From the NCBI RefSeq assembly GCF_030913655.1, contig NZ_CP133189.1:2480001-2544000 (forward strand): a stretch of DNA of 64,000 nt, read 5' to 3'. A model generated the notes under the pieces. The model made no database searches and was not told the DNA's origin. It worked only from the letters and a program-made list of their open reading frames with translations. Source of the DNA: Clostridium sp. MB40-C1 (GTDB lineage Bacteria > Bacillota > Clostridia > Clostridiales > Clostridiaceae). Both the position numbers and the translations under genes were made by a program. Positions within the stretch are counted from its first letter, which is position 1. Each line of letters opens with the position of its first letter. Shown piece after piece: positions 1 to 8,390 of this stretch.

Positions 1-107
1 TTAAATAATTTCACATCTATCTGGTGATTTAAAAAACTATCTACCTTTAAAACATCACTACCTATAACCCTCCCATCTTTAGCAATTCTATTTTTTAACA
101 GTTCCAT
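1..107 (-). CDS. xpt: xanthine phosphoribosyltransferase, N-terminal 35 codons (runs off the window)
   Basis: Only the start is inside the window. The peptide begins [18 protein letters not shown], then [17 protein letters not shown], which is the Xpt N-terminus as I know it from Firmicutes. Xpt salvages xanthine (and guanine) to XMP/GMP with PRPP in the cytoplasm. An AGGAGG site lies 7 bases before the ATG at 107. A guanine riboswitch and terminator lie upstream, the classic arrangement for xpt, so expression should fall when guanine is abundant. The C-terminal part with the PRPP loop is outside the window. Confidence 0.9.
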   Translation of the reverse strand, partial: MELLKNRIAKDGRVIGSDVLKVDSFLNHQIDVKLF

Positions 108-147
108 ATATTTTCCTCCTCTATATAAAATCTAATTATCAAAAAGA

Positions 148-177
148 AAACTCCCTAGTCTGCAACTAGGGAGTTTA
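148..177 (-). terminator. riboswitch-controlled terminator before xpt
   Basis: Perfect hairpin AAACTCCCTAGT / ACTAGGGAGTTT with a short loop, followed on the minus strand by TTTTCTTTTT. It lies between the guanine aptamer and xpt, so it is the expression platform's terminator. The antiterminator partner was not worked out. Confidence 0.88.
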
Positions 178-318
178 TATCATTTAACACCTTTAATATA
201 AGAAATTAATACAATTAACACTTTAATTATATAGCAAAAAATGTATACTACATTACTAATATACTAAAGTATTATTATATTACTTATAAAAGATTAACGT
301 GTTAAATTTAATATAAAC

Positions 319-387
319 ACCCGTAGTCAAACAGTTTAAGGCCGTCTGGTAGAAACGCTCAGTCCATATCACTAAACATATACGAGT
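319..387 (-). promoter_or_regulatory. guanine-class purine riboswitch aptamer
   Basis: Read on the minus strand, P1 is ACTCGTA...TACGGGT and the core holds GATATGG, GTTTCTACC and TTTGACTACGG, the conserved purine-riboswitch blocks. The base that reads the ligand is C (GACTACG), as in guanine aptamers; adenine aptamers have U there. It sits about 210 bases before xpt with a terminator in between, consistent with an OFF switch. Confidence 0.93.
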
Positions 388-594
388 AATTTTACGAATA
401 ATTTTGATTGTTTTGTATATATTGTTCGTTTATTTTTGCTATATGTATATATTAAATCAAATAGACAGAAAAATCAATACCCAATTAAAAACTTTTATTT
501 AACGACTAAATACCCCTTTTTCTGTAACTAATACCCAAATTTGATGAAGAATATAACATAACTTTTTTTCTAAAACACCTTTCTAAATAAAAAA
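388..594. other. gene-free AT-rich stretch
   Basis: The xpt promoter should lie here, upstream of the aptamer on the minus strand. I could not pick a convincing -35/-10 pair in this very AT-rich sequence. No ORF with a ribosome site is visible. Confidence 0.5.
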
Positions 595-596
595 TA

Positions 597-634
597 AGCA
601 ATTGATGAAAGTCTTCTTTACTCATCAACTGCCT
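597..634 (-). terminator. terminator of the symporter gene
   Basis: On the minus strand an inverted repeat (AGGCAGTTGATGA / TCATCAATTGCT) with a 13-base loop is followed by TTATTTTTTATTT. It lies about 70 bases after the symporter stop codon. Confidence 0.8.
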
Positions 635-703
635 ATTCTATACTTTTTCTTGGTAATACAAATCAATTATTTAATAAAGTTGTATTATAGCCTTATCTAT
701 AAT

Positions 704-1990
704 CTAATCTAAAGCACATTTTTCTTCACATATATATTTATGATTATATATATCCAAATTTAGTTCTTTTTCTAAATTAGCCATAATTACAGTTGCAGCT
801 GCATCCCCACTTACATTAACCACAGTTCTCATCATATCTAATATCCTATCTATACCTAGCACTAAAGATATTCCTTCCACTGGTAATCCTACCTGTTGAA
901 GTACCATAGATAATGTTATTAATCCCACCCCTGGTACTCCTGCAGTACCAATAGAAGCTAAAGTAGCAGTTAACACAACCATTAACATTTGATTAATAGT
1001 AAGAGGTATACCATATACTTGAGCAATAAAAACAGTAGCCACTCCTTGCATTATAGCCGTACCATCCATATTAATAGTAGCACCTAATGGTATAGTAAAG
1101 CTTGCAATGGCTTCTTTAACACCTAATCTTTTTTCACAAGTTTCAAGATTAATAGGTATAGTAGCATTACTACTTGATGTGCTAAATGCAACTACCATAA
1201 CAGGCCAAAATTTTCTAAAAAACATTATAGGGCTTACTCTTCCAATAAATCTCAAAGCCAATCCATATACTATTATAAGCTGAATTAAAAGCACTAGTAC
1301 AATTGTAATTCCATATTTAAATAATTTAAATAAAACATCCGAACCCTGAAGCATTATAACCTTAGATATAAGTGCGAATACTCCAACAGGAGCAAATAAC
1401 ATAACTATTCCTATTATTTTCAAAAGAACTTCGTTTATCTGACTTATTATATCAATCATAGGTTGTGCTGCTTTGCCAATCATGGTAGCCGCTATACCAA
1501 ATAATATAGCAAAAATTATTATTTGTAGCATTTCCCCTTTAACTAAGGATTCTATAGGATTTGTAGGAACCATATTAACAAAAACATCCATAATAAAAGG
1601 AGCCTCAGTAGCTTTAAAACTTTTAGCAGTAGATAAGAGTTGTTCCCCTCCTAACCCTGGCTTTATTATATTTGCAAATATAATAGCTATACTAATAGCA
1701 AAAGCAGTTGTTGCAGTATAGTAGATCATAGTTCTCGCACCTAATCTACCCAATTTTTTAATGTCCCCAACACTAGCTGTCCCACATATTAAAGAACATA
1801 AAACTAATGGAACTACAAGCATTTTTATTCCTCTTAAAAAAACATTACCTGCTGGATCTAAAACCCACTTAATAATAGATTCATTTATAGTTTTTTCAAA
1901 GAACATGTTGGAAGTTATTCCAAAAATAACACCCAATAATAATCCTAATAATATCTTTATAGTAAGTGACATTTTCTTCTTTTGTTTCAT
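704..1990 (-). CDS. dicarboxylate/amino acid:cation symporter (DAACS family)
   Basis: A 428-aa membrane protein of the GltP/DctA/SstT type, which imports glutamate, aspartate, C4-dicarboxylates or serine/threonine with H+ or Na+. The family's serine-rich re-entrant loop is visible as FSTSSSNATIPINLE, and the substrate/cation motif as PLGATINMDGTA. Hydrophobic segments occur throughout. An in-frame ATG lies 15 codons upstream, but AAGGAGG sits 7 bases before the ATG at 1990 (MKQKKKMSLTIK), so I use that start. It is monocistronic with its own terminator. Substrate cannot be assigned from sequence alone. Confidence 0.88.
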   Translation of the reverse strand: MKQKKKMSLTIKILLGLLLGVIFGITSNMFFEKTINESIIKWVLDPAGNVFLRGIKMLVVPLVLCSLICGTASVGDIKKLGRLGARTMIYYTATTAFAISIAIIFANIIKPGLGGEQLLSTAKSFKATEAPFIMDVFVNMVPTNPIESLVKGEMLQIIIFAILFGIAATMIGKAAQPMIDIISQINEVLLKIIGIVMLFAPVGVFALISKVIMLQGSDVLFKLFKYGITIVLVLLIQLIIVYGLALRFIGRVSPIMFFRKFWPVMVVAFSTSSSNATIPINLETCEKRLGVKEAIASFTIPLGATINMDGTAIMQGVATVFIAQVYGIPLTINQMLMVVLTATLASIGTAGVPGVGLITLSMVLQQVGLPVEGISLVLGIDRILDMMRTVVNVSGDAAATVIMANLEKELNLDIYNHKYICEEKCALD

Positions 1991-2216
1991 TCTCTTTCCT
2001 CCTTGTAATGAATTTTTATATATTCCGTATTTCATTTAATGGAGTTATTATATCATTATTTATATTTTTTATCAATAAAATGAATTAATAAATTTGTAAT
2101 TATTCATTTATAAGTTTTACATGATTAATTTAAATATAAATAATTCATTTTATTTTAAATTAATAAAATAAATTATTCAAAATTAACCCTAAATATGTTT
2201 TTAGAAACATAAAAAA

Positions 2217-2238
2217 GGCACCTATTTATATAGGCACC
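2217..2238 (-). terminator. terminator after the pyridoxal kinase gene
   Basis: GGTGCCTA / TAGGTGCC stem followed on the minus strand by TTTTTTATG, 25 bases after the kinase stop codon. Confidence 0.88.
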
Positions 2239-2262
2239 CTCTTCCTAGCTCTAATTCTAACC

Positions 2263-3138
2263 CTATTCCATCAATTCATAACCACTTACTACAACAGGCA
2301 TTTTTAAATTTTCTAATACTCTCTCTAATAATACTCCTTCTCTTTGCGGATATTCAAAACCATAACTAGCCTTGATACAGGCCGTTATAAACTGAACTCC
2401 TCTATCTAAAGCAATAGGCAAACTATCTCCTTGAAGTAAGCTACCAACAATTACACTAGTAAATATATCTCCTGTTCCAGGAAAATGAGCTGGAATATAT
2501 CTGCAACTAACCTTCCAAAACTTCTTATTTATTCTATCATAAGCAACAACATTCGTATCCTTATGTAGTTCACTATCTGGTACACTTGTTATTATAACTA
2601 CCTCTGGACCCATGTCTGATAATTTTCCAAGCCACTCCTTCACTTCACTATCTGTTATGTTACTTCTATAATCTTTATTCAGAAGATAAGCTGCTTCTGT
2701 AAAGTTAGGTGTTATAATATCAGCCTTTTCAATTAGTTTTTTCATATTTTCTACCATACTCATATCCATGGTACTATATAACTCACCATTATCAGCCATA
2801 ACTGGATCTATAACAATTAAATTATCTTCCTTACCAAATATATCAATAAATTTTGAAACTATTTCTATTTGCTTACTAGATCCTAAAAATCCACTATAAA
2901 TACAGTCAAATTCTATTTGAAGTTTTCTCCAATGTTCCATATAAGCTTCCATTGAATCTGTTAAATCAATAAAACTAAAATCTTCAAATCCTCCTGTATG
3001 AGTTGACAAAATTGCCGTTGGAAGAGGACATACTTGCACTCCCATAGTTGATAAAACTGGTGTAATAGCACATAATGAAGCTCTTCCAAAACCAGATAAG
3101 TCATGGATTGCAGCAACTCTCTTAACAGGTCTTATCAT
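2263..3138 (-). CDS. pdxY: pyridoxal/pyridoxamine kinase (PfkB-like ribokinase fold)
   Basis: A 291-aa enzyme that phosphorylates vitamin B6 vitamers to PLP/PMP with ATP. Diagnostic features are the N-terminal AAIHDLSGFGRASL, the STHTGGF substrate loop, the VIDPVMADNGELY segment, DIITPNFTEA, and the anion-hole/catalytic FPGTGDIFTSV near residue 222. The length is normal for PdxY/PdxK. The gene starts 13 bases after the radical SAM stop codon, so the two are co-transcribed. An ECF S-component lies just upstream on the same strand, which suggests, but does not prove, that the transporter brings in vitamin B6. Confidence 0.9.
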   Translation of the reverse strand: MIRPVKRVAAIHDLSGFGRASLCAITPVLSTMGVQVCPLPTAILSTHTGGFEDFSFIDLTDSMEAYMEHWRKLQIEFDCIYSGFLGSSKQIEIVSKFIDIFGKEDNLIVIDPVMADNGELYSTMDMSMVENMKKLIEKADIITPNFTEAAYLLNKDYRSNITDSEVKEWLGKLSDMGPEVVIITSVPDSELHKDTNVVAYDRINKKFWKVSCRYIPAHFPGTGDIFTSVIVGSLLQGDSLPIALDRGVQFITACIKASYGFEYPQREGVLLERVLENLKMPVVVSGYELME

Positions 3139-3151
3139 ATTAACACATCCT

Positions 3152-4081
3152 TCATATGTTTAGTCTATATGTACTGTACCCTTTGTACTCTACTAATTGA
3201 ATATTATCATCTTTTTCTAATTTTTTAAAGATATTTTCAATGCAAGTACAACCTCTTGATTCTAGAAAGTTTTTTATTTCATATTGATTCATTGGATGCC
3301 TTCTTATAATACTTAATATTGCTTCGTAATCATCTTTTATTTCACTAAAAAACCCTTCCGAATTTAGCATATCTATAGATATTCCACCCAATATATCAAC
3401 TGCTAATTTCATTGATTCTTTAGATATTTGACTTACCCATTCCTCTGCTGGAGGTCTTACAGGAGTATTTATGTACAACCTACTATACTTTATATTATCT
3501 ATTAATTTTTTCATTTTCCTTAAATCTTCTTCATGATCATTAACATCTTTAAGTAACATTGTTTCTAACCACAATTCACCTTTATACTTTTGCGAAAAAT
3601 CAACTAATCCTTCATATACATCTTTAAAATGAAGCTTTCCATAAGGTCTGTTTATCTTTTTAAATGAATTTTCATCATAGGCATCAAGAGAAGGCATAAC
3701 TATATCTACATTCATAAGATTATCTTGAACTTTTTGTTCGTATAAAATTGAGGCATTTGTAATTACTACAACAGGCTTAGATGTTAATTCTTTAAGCCCT
3801 AATACCAATTCACCTAATTTTGAATATAAAGTAGGTTCTCCTTCACCAACAACTGTTACAACATCAAAATTCAAACCATCTTTTATATAATCTTTAAATT
3901 CATCCAATATATCAGAAACACTAAAAAATTCCTCAATATTATTTGTCATTTTGTCAGTTCTTCCAAGCTGACAGTACGCACAAGAATAATTACAACATTT
4001 TCTTGGAATAGGACTAACTCCTACAGAGAGTCCTAATCTCCTTGATGGTACTGGACCAAAAATATACTTAAATTCTTTCAT
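3152..4081 (-). CDS. radical SAM protein of the COG0731 type
   Basis: A 309-aa protein with a radical SAM CX3CX2C cluster at C30, C34 and C37, inside the conserved N-terminus FGPVPSRRLG...CNYSCAYCQLGRT. This family is annotated as related to wyosine-tRNA synthase, but bacterial members are functionally uncharacterised as far as I know. GEGEPTLYSKLGEL is the radical SAM GxGEPT-like motif. The C-terminal 60 residues look like a winged-helix (IIRRHPMNQYEIKNFLESRG). It is translated just ahead of the pyridoxal kinase gene, so a cofactor-related role is possible but inferred. Confidence 0.8.
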   Translation of the reverse strand: MKEFKYIFGPVPSRRLGLSVGVSPIPRKCCNYSCAYCQLGRTDKMTNNIEEFFSVSDILDEFKDYIKDGLNFDVVTVVGEGEPTLYSKLGELVLGLKELTSKPVVVITNASILYEQKVQDNLMNVDIVMPSLDAYDENSFKKINRPYGKLHFKDVYEGLVDFSQKYKGELWLETMLLKDVNDHEEDLRKMKKLIDNIKYSRLYINTPVRPPAEEWVSQISKESMKLAVDILGGISIDMLNSEGFFSEIKDDYEAILSIIRRHPMNQYEIKNFLESRGCTCIENIFKKLEKDDNIQLVEYKGYSTYRLNI

Positions 4082-4199
4082 TATATAAAACCCCTTTTCC
4101 CTTTTGTATTTTACATTAAACTATTTTTAAACATCCTTACTTTTATATAAAACATATCATTTTATTGAGTTCATACATTTTATCTTTATAATTTAATTT

Positions 4200-4754
4200 C
4201 TATCTATAAGAATCCCATATATTAATTTTTTTTAATGCTGCAGCTGTAGGTAACCCAATAATCATAGCAGCAGCAATTTGTATCGCCATTCCAGGTATTG
4301 ATGTAATTGGGGAATACCAATTTCCATATATAATAACTTCTGCTATATAATACCCTATTATCATCCAAACTCCACCAATAAAAACTCCTATAGTATTCCA
4401 CAATAAACTATTTCCTTTTCTTCCTTTAGCATATGCAAAAACTCCAAATATATATGCCATAGAACCCTTAATTAAAAAAGTAAATGGTGCCCATTGCGCC
4501 CCTCCCGTAAGTAAATCAAACAAACTCATTCCTAACGCGGCAGATAAAGCCGCTTTATTTTTACCAAATAAAATAGCTATAATAACAACCATTGCACTCC
4601 CTAAATGTATAAGTCCCCCATGTACAGAAATCGGAAGTCTAATGTTTAAAAACAATGTAGATACAAATATCAAACTACTTAACAAACCAATTAATACAAT
4701 ATCCCTTGCTTTAGTACTATTCTTCATTTCCCTTGAACAATTATTATTAATCAT
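4200..4754 (-). CDS. ECF transporter S-component (substrate-binding membrane subunit)
   Basis: About 184 aa with six hydrophobic segments and the S-component pattern (IHLGSAMVVIIAILFGKNKAALSAALGMSLFDLLTGG). S-components bind a vitamin and dock on a shared EcfA/A'/T energy module, which is not encoded here. The ATG at 4754 has GGGGG 5 bases upstream; an ATG four codons earlier lacks a site. The adjacent radical SAM gene and pyridoxal kinase on the same strand make vitamin B6 a reasonable guess at substrate (PdxU-like). A clear sigma-A promoter precedes it. Confidence 0.75.
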   Translation of the reverse strand: MINNNCSREMKNSTKARDIVLIGLLSSLIFVSTLFLNIRLPISVHGGLIHLGSAMVVIIAILFGKNKAALSAALGMSLFDLLTGGAQWAPFTFLIKGSMAYIFGVFAYAKGRKGNSLLWNTIGVFIGGVWMIIGYYIAEVIIYGNWYSPITSIPGMAIQIAAAMIIGLPTAAALKKINIWDSYR

Positions 4755-4831
4755 AACTACCCCCATATAAATTTAAATATTTTATTTGTTAATTAACATT
4801 TACATTTATTTGACCTATAGGATATAATTGA

Positions 4832-4861
4832 ATTATAGTTATAATATATGGTTTTAGTCAA
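4832..4861 (-). promoter_or_regulatory. sigma-A promoter of the ECF S-component gene
   Basis: Minus strand TTGACT, 18-base spacer, TATAAT, about 77 bases upstream of the start codon. Both hexamers are near consensus. Confidence 0.75.
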
Positions 4862-4896
4862 TTGTATCGATACTATATTGAAATCTAGTTGGTTTT

Positions 4897-4950
4897 AGGC
4901 TGTATTTTAAATAATCATTGATTTTGAGACATTTATTAAAAATACAGCCT
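4897..4950. repeat. inverted repeat with 25-base loop
   Basis: AGGCTGTATTTTAA and its near-exact complement TTAAAAATACAGCCT flank an AT-rich loop. There is no U-run on either side, so it is not a typical terminator. It lies between the amidase terminator and the ECF promoter. Function unknown. Confidence 0.6.
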
Positions 4951-4969
4951 AGCTTTATAATAAATTAAA

Positions 4970-5022
4970 ACAACAAGATAATATTTCTCTGGGAAAACTC
5001 CCAGAAAAATATCATCTTGTTG
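4970..5022 (-). terminator. long terminator hairpin overlapping the amidase stop codon
   Basis: A near-perfect stem of about 24 bp (ACAACAAGATGATATTTTTC / complement) with a short loop. The amidase TGA lies inside the 5' arm, and the minus-strand 3' side runs into TTGTTTTAATTT. Confidence 0.8.
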
Positions 5023-5950
5023 TAACCTTATCTTTGCGAATCCAAGCTTTTTCACCATTAATATCTAATTGATAGTAATCAGTTATTTCATCTATCGCTG
5101 TGATAAAATCTCCTTTTTCAAAAGTTTTTACTTCATCAGCCCAGCATATAATATCATCTTCTATAACCTCTAGTTTCTTTCTATCTTCATAAGGTTTATC
5201 TAAGTTTCCTTTGACTTCTACATCTTCTTTGTGTATCCATGCACCTCCTTGTAAATCTAGCCTATAATAGTTAGTTATTTCATCTACAGATGTTAATTTA
5301 TCACCTTTTTTAAATCTTTTTACTTCTTTTGCCCAAGCTGTACTATTTTCAATACATTTTAATGGTAAATACTTAAATTTACTCTCAATATCTTCAGATG
5401 TAGCTTTATTTTTTACAGGATTTTTACCCACACCTTCCGCTATAGCTTTACCTATTACATCTGAACCTAACTTTTTATATAACTCAACATCTTTTGTAGC
5501 TTCTACAAAACATACTTCCACAATTATTGATGGTATAGAATTACGTTTTATTTCATATAAACCTCTCGACATACCATCCTTTATTCCTCTATTCCTAAAT
5601 CCTAATTTTGCTATATTATTGGTTATTTTAGTTGCTATTGTACTTGCTATACCATTGTTTAAGTTTAACCATGCCTCCGTTCCTAACTCACCTTTATACC
5701 TGTTATATGCTTTATTAAAATGTATAGATATAAACAGCTCTGCACCCCATGCTTTCGCCCTATTTACTCCATATGGCAAATCAGAGTTTCTATTCATAGG
5801 TCCAGGTGTCACATCTAACACATCGTGCCCCAATATTTTAAGATATTTTATTACAGAAGGATAAACTTTTCTATCTTCTGTTAATTCATCTATCAAAGCA
5901 CTAGCCCCTGTGGCCTGTTGATTGTGCCCACCTCTTACAGCTATCTTCAT
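5012..5950 (-). CDS. N-acetylmuramoyl-L-alanine amidase (Amidase_3) with C-terminal SH3-like repeats
   Basis: 312 aa. The N-terminal ~175 residues are an Amidase_3 zinc hydrolase that cuts the MurNAc-L-Ala bond. Likely zinc/catalytic residues are H9, E25 and H77 (FISIHFN) and the E in IIVEVCFVEA. The C-terminal half has two similar ~50-residue modules, each with WA.EVK.F.KGD and Y.LD..G.AWI..., probably cell-wall-binding SH3-like repeats. No signal peptide is seen, as in phage endolysins. I start at the ATG at 5950 (GAAGGAG 9 bases before); the ATG at 5959 abuts that site. It lies outside the prophage and resembles the prophage amidase, so it may be a phage relic. Confidence 0.85.
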   Translation of the reverse strand: MKIAVRGGHNQQATGASALIDELTEDRKVYPSVIKYLKILGHDVLDVTPGPMNRNSDLPYGVNRAKAWGAELFISIHFNKAYNRYKGELGTEAWLNLNNGIASTIATKITNNIAKLGFRNRGIKDGMSRGLYEIKRNSIPSIIVEVCFVEATKDVELYKKLGSDVIGKAIAEGVGKNPVKNKATSEDIESKFKYLPLKCIENSTAWAKEVKRFKKGDKLTSVDEITNYYRLDLQGGAWIHKEDVEVKGNLDKPYEDRKKLEVIEDDIICWADEVKTFEKGDFITAIDEITDYYQLDINGEKAWIRKDKVTTR

Positions 5951-6195
5951 AAAAATCATCTCCTTCTCAATTATTTTATTGTTACTTCCTATGTTTTGTT
6001 ACTACATTAATCTCCATTTCACACTCCAGTGGTTTTTCTATATTGCTCTGTTTTATAAAAATGTTGTTTTTAAAGCTATACAAAACCAGTAATTTCTCAA
6101 AATATTCACTTCTATAATCCTCTTGATAATATATATTAAATTTACTTTCATATATAATTTAGTTTATAGTGAATTTTACATATAAATAATTAAAT

Positions 6196-6218
6196 AGGAA
6201 CCTAAAATAAAGGTTCCT
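6196..6218 (-). terminator. terminator after the MerR gene
   Basis: AGGAACCT / AGGTTCCT stem followed on the minus strand by ATTTAATTATTT; the U-run is interrupted but the position fits. Confidence 0.7.
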
Positions 6219-6232
6219 ACTTATTATTTATA

Positions 6233-7051
6233 TTAAATTTTTTCAACAGGTATTTGAATTTCTGTTATATACTCTTGTGGATTATTAGTTGAATGTTCTC
6301 CTTCTAAATATAATTCTCTATTAGGTCCTATAGTTTTATATCCATTTTCTTCAATCCATTTAAGCAAAGCACTATAAGCGATACTAACCTCTTCATAAGG
6401 TCCTTTGTGTATTACACAAGCTGCACTTTGAATCTGTGGAAGTTCTTTTACTTTTACTCTATCTGTTTCTTTAACATCATTTCCTATACAACTCATAACT
6501 TCAATATCAACGTCACTTTCCTTATGTCCTGGATCATAATATATAGACATACATGAATCAACTATCTTGGCATTATTTCTTTCTAAATATTCCATTAATT
6601 CTCTCCATAAATTATGCTGTTTTGAATAATCACCTATTATATCCCTTATAGAAACTACTTTTTTTCTTTCCAATTTTTTTAGTACTACATCATATTTTAA
6701 CATTAAATCATCATCCTCCTTAATATTGTTTATAAGTCTCTTCACTTTTAACAATTTAGCTTTTTCCAAACCTATATTATTCATAATTTCTTCCTTTTTC
6801 TTATATAACATAGAAAGTACAATATTTATAGATAAATCACTTTCTAACATTCTAGAAATTTCATTTAAAGAAAAACCTAAATCCTTTAAAGCTATTATTT
6901 TATTTAATCTTGGTAGTTGTTTTGCAGAATAATATCTATATCCTGTTTCATCATCAATTTTTGCGGGTCTTAAAATTCTAAGCTCATCATAGTATCTTAA
7001 AGTTTTTACAGATATTTTATTTAATTTTGCAAATTCTCCTATTTTAAACAT
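6233..7051 (-). CDS. MerR-family regulator with GyrI-like effector domain
   Basis: 272 aa. Residues 1-70 are a MerR winged helix (IGEFAKLNKISVKTLRYYDELRILRPAK...GYRYY). A coiled linker follows at 75-115, then a GyrI-like/BmrR-type ligand domain from about 125 (ending YLEGEHSTNNPQEYITEIQIPVEK). Such proteins bind bulky cationic compounds and untwist promoters with 19-bp spacers. Exactly such a promoter precedes this gene (7094-7124), so it probably activates itself. No efflux pump gene is adjacent, so any other target lies elsewhere. Confidence 0.87.
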   Translation of the reverse strand: MFKIGEFAKLNKISVKTLRYYDELRILRPAKIDDETGYRYYSAKQLPRLNKIIALKDLGFSLNEISRMLESDLSINIVLSMLYKKKEEIMNNIGLEKAKLLKVKRLINNIKEDDDLMLKYDVVLKKLERKKVVSIRDIIGDYSKQHNLWRELMEYLERNNAKIVDSCMSIYYDPGHKESDVDIEVMSCIGNDVKETDRVKVKELPQIQSAACVIHKGPYEEVSIAYSALLKWIEENGYKTIGPNRELYLEGEHSTNNPQEYITEIQIPVEKI

Positions 7052-7093
7052 ATTTATATCTCCTATATGTGCACATATTGAATTTATATATTC

Positions 7094-7124
7094 ATAATAA
7101 CCCTTCCCCCAACTGGAGAGTCAA
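7094..7124 (-). promoter_or_regulatory. MerR-type promoter with 19-bp spacer and dyad operator
   Basis: Minus strand TTGACT, 19-base spacer, TATTAT. The spacer holds CTCCAGTTGGGGGAAGGGT, an imperfect dyad of the kind seen at BmrR/Mta-like operators. The stretched spacer is the hallmark of promoters activated by MerR-family DNA twisting, and it lies 43 bases upstream of the merR-like start. Confidence 0.85.
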
Positions 7125-7180
7125 TAGTTTTTTACTAATTATTATATTTTCATAATCCTATTCATAATTCATAAACAAAA

Positions 7181-7344
7181 ATAAGCTAACTAGCTTTTAT
7201 CCGATGTCTATTCACCCTTTACTCACGCCTTCTTCTTCAAAGTGAGGGTAAAGAATAGAGCGACCATGGATAAGGATTTTTGATTTCAGTTAGAGTAAAA
7301 ATTCCACTTGAAACCAAAAATCTTCTTTATGCCAATTAGCTTTT
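7181..7344. repeat. cloverleaf-like structured element (possible ncRNA or palindromic mobile repeat)
   Basis: An outer stem joins 7181-7194 to 7331-7344 (13 of 14 positions pair, counting G-U). Inside it are two long hairpins. The first, 7198-7272, pairs TATCC/GGATA, ATG/CAT, CTATTC/GAATAG and TTTAC-TCAC/GTGA-GTAAA. The second, 7275-7322, pairs GATTTTTGATTTCA with TGAAACCAAAAATC with one mismatch. It lies in a 440-base gap between two minus-strand genes and codes for nothing obvious. Strand of action is unknown. Confidence 0.7.
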
Positions 7345-7491
7345 CTACTATATTTTTATTCAATTGTTTTAACTGTTACTATTATATACTTGATGAAAAT
7401 ACATAATTAAGCAAATTGCATAATTACAAATTCAAAATAATATATTTATTATGCAATTTCCTCAATTAAAAACTTAGAATACAAAATAAAT

Positions 7492-7875
7492 TTATTCATT
7501 ATTTTTTATAAAATAATCTAATAAATCCTCAATACTCACAATACCTTTAACTTTAAAATCTTCATCAACTACTGGTAATGCTATAACATCATTTTCTCTA
7601 ACTCTTTTAGCCACATCTATTATAGTATCGTTTTCACTGCAAGTAACAACTTCTTTGTTCATTATATTTTCTACTGGGTATGTATCGTAATGTCCCTCAT
7701 AATTCAAAAATCTATATATATCAGCTTTTACTATTATGCCTAATAAAGTTTTATTTTCGTCTACTACAGGAGCACCATTGATTTTATTACTTGTCATTAT
7801 ACTTAAAGCAGTTCTTATGGTATCTTTGTAACCTATGTGTATTACATTGGTATTCATAATATCAACTAATTTCAT
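7492..7875 (-). CDS. two-CBS-domain protein
   Basis: 127 aa made almost wholly of two CBS domains (about 7-60 and 72-125), each with the family's V/I-hh-D-E-D pattern (GAPVVDENKTLLGIIVKADI and ALPVVDEDFKVKGIVSIEDL). Such pairs bind adenine nucleotides and act as energy sensors or as subunits regulating partners. No partner domain is fused and the flanking genes give no hint of target. AGGGGG lies before the ATG at 7875. Confidence 0.88.
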   Translation of the reverse strand: MKLVDIMNTNVIHIGYKDTIRTALSIMTSNKINGAPVVDENKTLLGIIVKADIYRFLNYEGHYDTYPVENIMNKEVVTCSENDTIIDVAKRVRENDVIALPVVDEDFKVKGIVSIEDLLDYFIKNNE

Positions 7876-7992
7876 AACTTAACCCCCTATATAATTTAGT
7901 CTTTACTAAATTATATACAAAATTATATCTATAGTAAACATATTATGCCTTTTTAGTTTCTAAAACCTAATTTAGGTTGCCATTTATACATT

Positions 7993-8022
7993 AAAAAAAG
8001 ACCTTCTTCAGTATTGAAAGCC
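7993..8022 (-). terminator. original terminator of the tRNA operon, now stranded at attL
   Basis: On the minus strand just past the attL tRNA fragment, GGCTTTC pairs with GAAGGTC (with G-U pairs), followed by TTTTTTT. It is where a terminator should stand if tRNA-Arg(TCG) ended the operon before the prophage inserted. Confidence 0.65.
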
Positions 8023-8028
8023 TTTAAA

Positions 8029-8073
8029 TTGGTGCGCCCAGCGGGATTTGAACCCACGGCCGTCAGATTCGAA
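8029..8073. other. attL (tRNA-Arg 3' fragment)
   Basis: Forty-four of 45 bases match 49080-49124. The fragment covers the acceptor 3' strand with encoded CCA, the T-arm and part of the anticodon stem-loop, ending at the anticodon. The single difference is at 8059 (g) against 49110 (a), in the variable region. The rest of the tRNA is missing here. Confidence 0.95.
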
Positions 8074-8170
8074 AGCTATGTGTATATAATCTGATAAAAT
8101 GCCCTGCAATAGTTGATATGCCTTAAATCAATAACTGTTATATCCTATAATATTCTACACTATACTAAAA

Positions 8171-8194
8171 CTAATGTGGGAAAAGTGTGGGAAA
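8171..8194 (+). repeat. probable integrase arm-type site, left copy
   Basis: The 24-mer CTAATGTGGGAAAAGTGTGG-GAAA contains two TGTGGGAAA units 11 bases apart, one helical turn. The identical 24-mer occurs at 49004-49027. One copy lies just inside each prophage end, in the same orientation, as expected for arm sites of a Tn916/lambda-type tyrosine integrase. Confidence 0.75.
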
Positions 8195-8213
8195 GAAAGA
8201 GTACTATATTGAA

Positions 8214-8327
8214 CTAGCACTCTTTCTTTTTTGTAATTTCTTTAAAGGTGTCGTTTAATACCTTTAAAGCTTTTTCATACTCAATCCCTGCAATTAATCT
8301 ATCTATTTTTTCTTTTGTCTCATTCAT
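8214..8327 (-). CDS. 37-aa small protein under a LexA-box promoter
   Basis: Reads MNETKEKIDRLIAGIEYEKA then LKVLNDTFKEITKKKEC: charged and probably all helical. GGAGGAG lies 8 bases before the ATG. Its promoter is near consensus (TTGAAA-N17-TATAAT) and is abutted by a perfect palindromic SOS-type box. It is the leftmost prophage gene. I do not recognise the family. An SOS-inducible small phage protein could act in induction or host takeover, which is inference only. Confidence 0.7.
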   Translation of the reverse strand: MNETKEKIDRLIAGIEYEKALKVLNDTFKEITKKKEC

Positions 8328-8390
8328 ATTTTAAACTCCTCCATATAGTCAAAGATTTTTAAGTATTCTTATAATTAACTTTACTACTAA

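Noticed and set aside
1473-2039. Plus-strand ORFs opposite the symporter gene
   Set aside because: Shadow frames of a hydrophobic coding sequence, without ribosome sites.
2040-2160. ArgR-like boxes (TGAAT...ATTCA) upstream of the symporter
   Set aside because: The region is so AT-rich that such half-sites occur by chance, and spacing is irregular.
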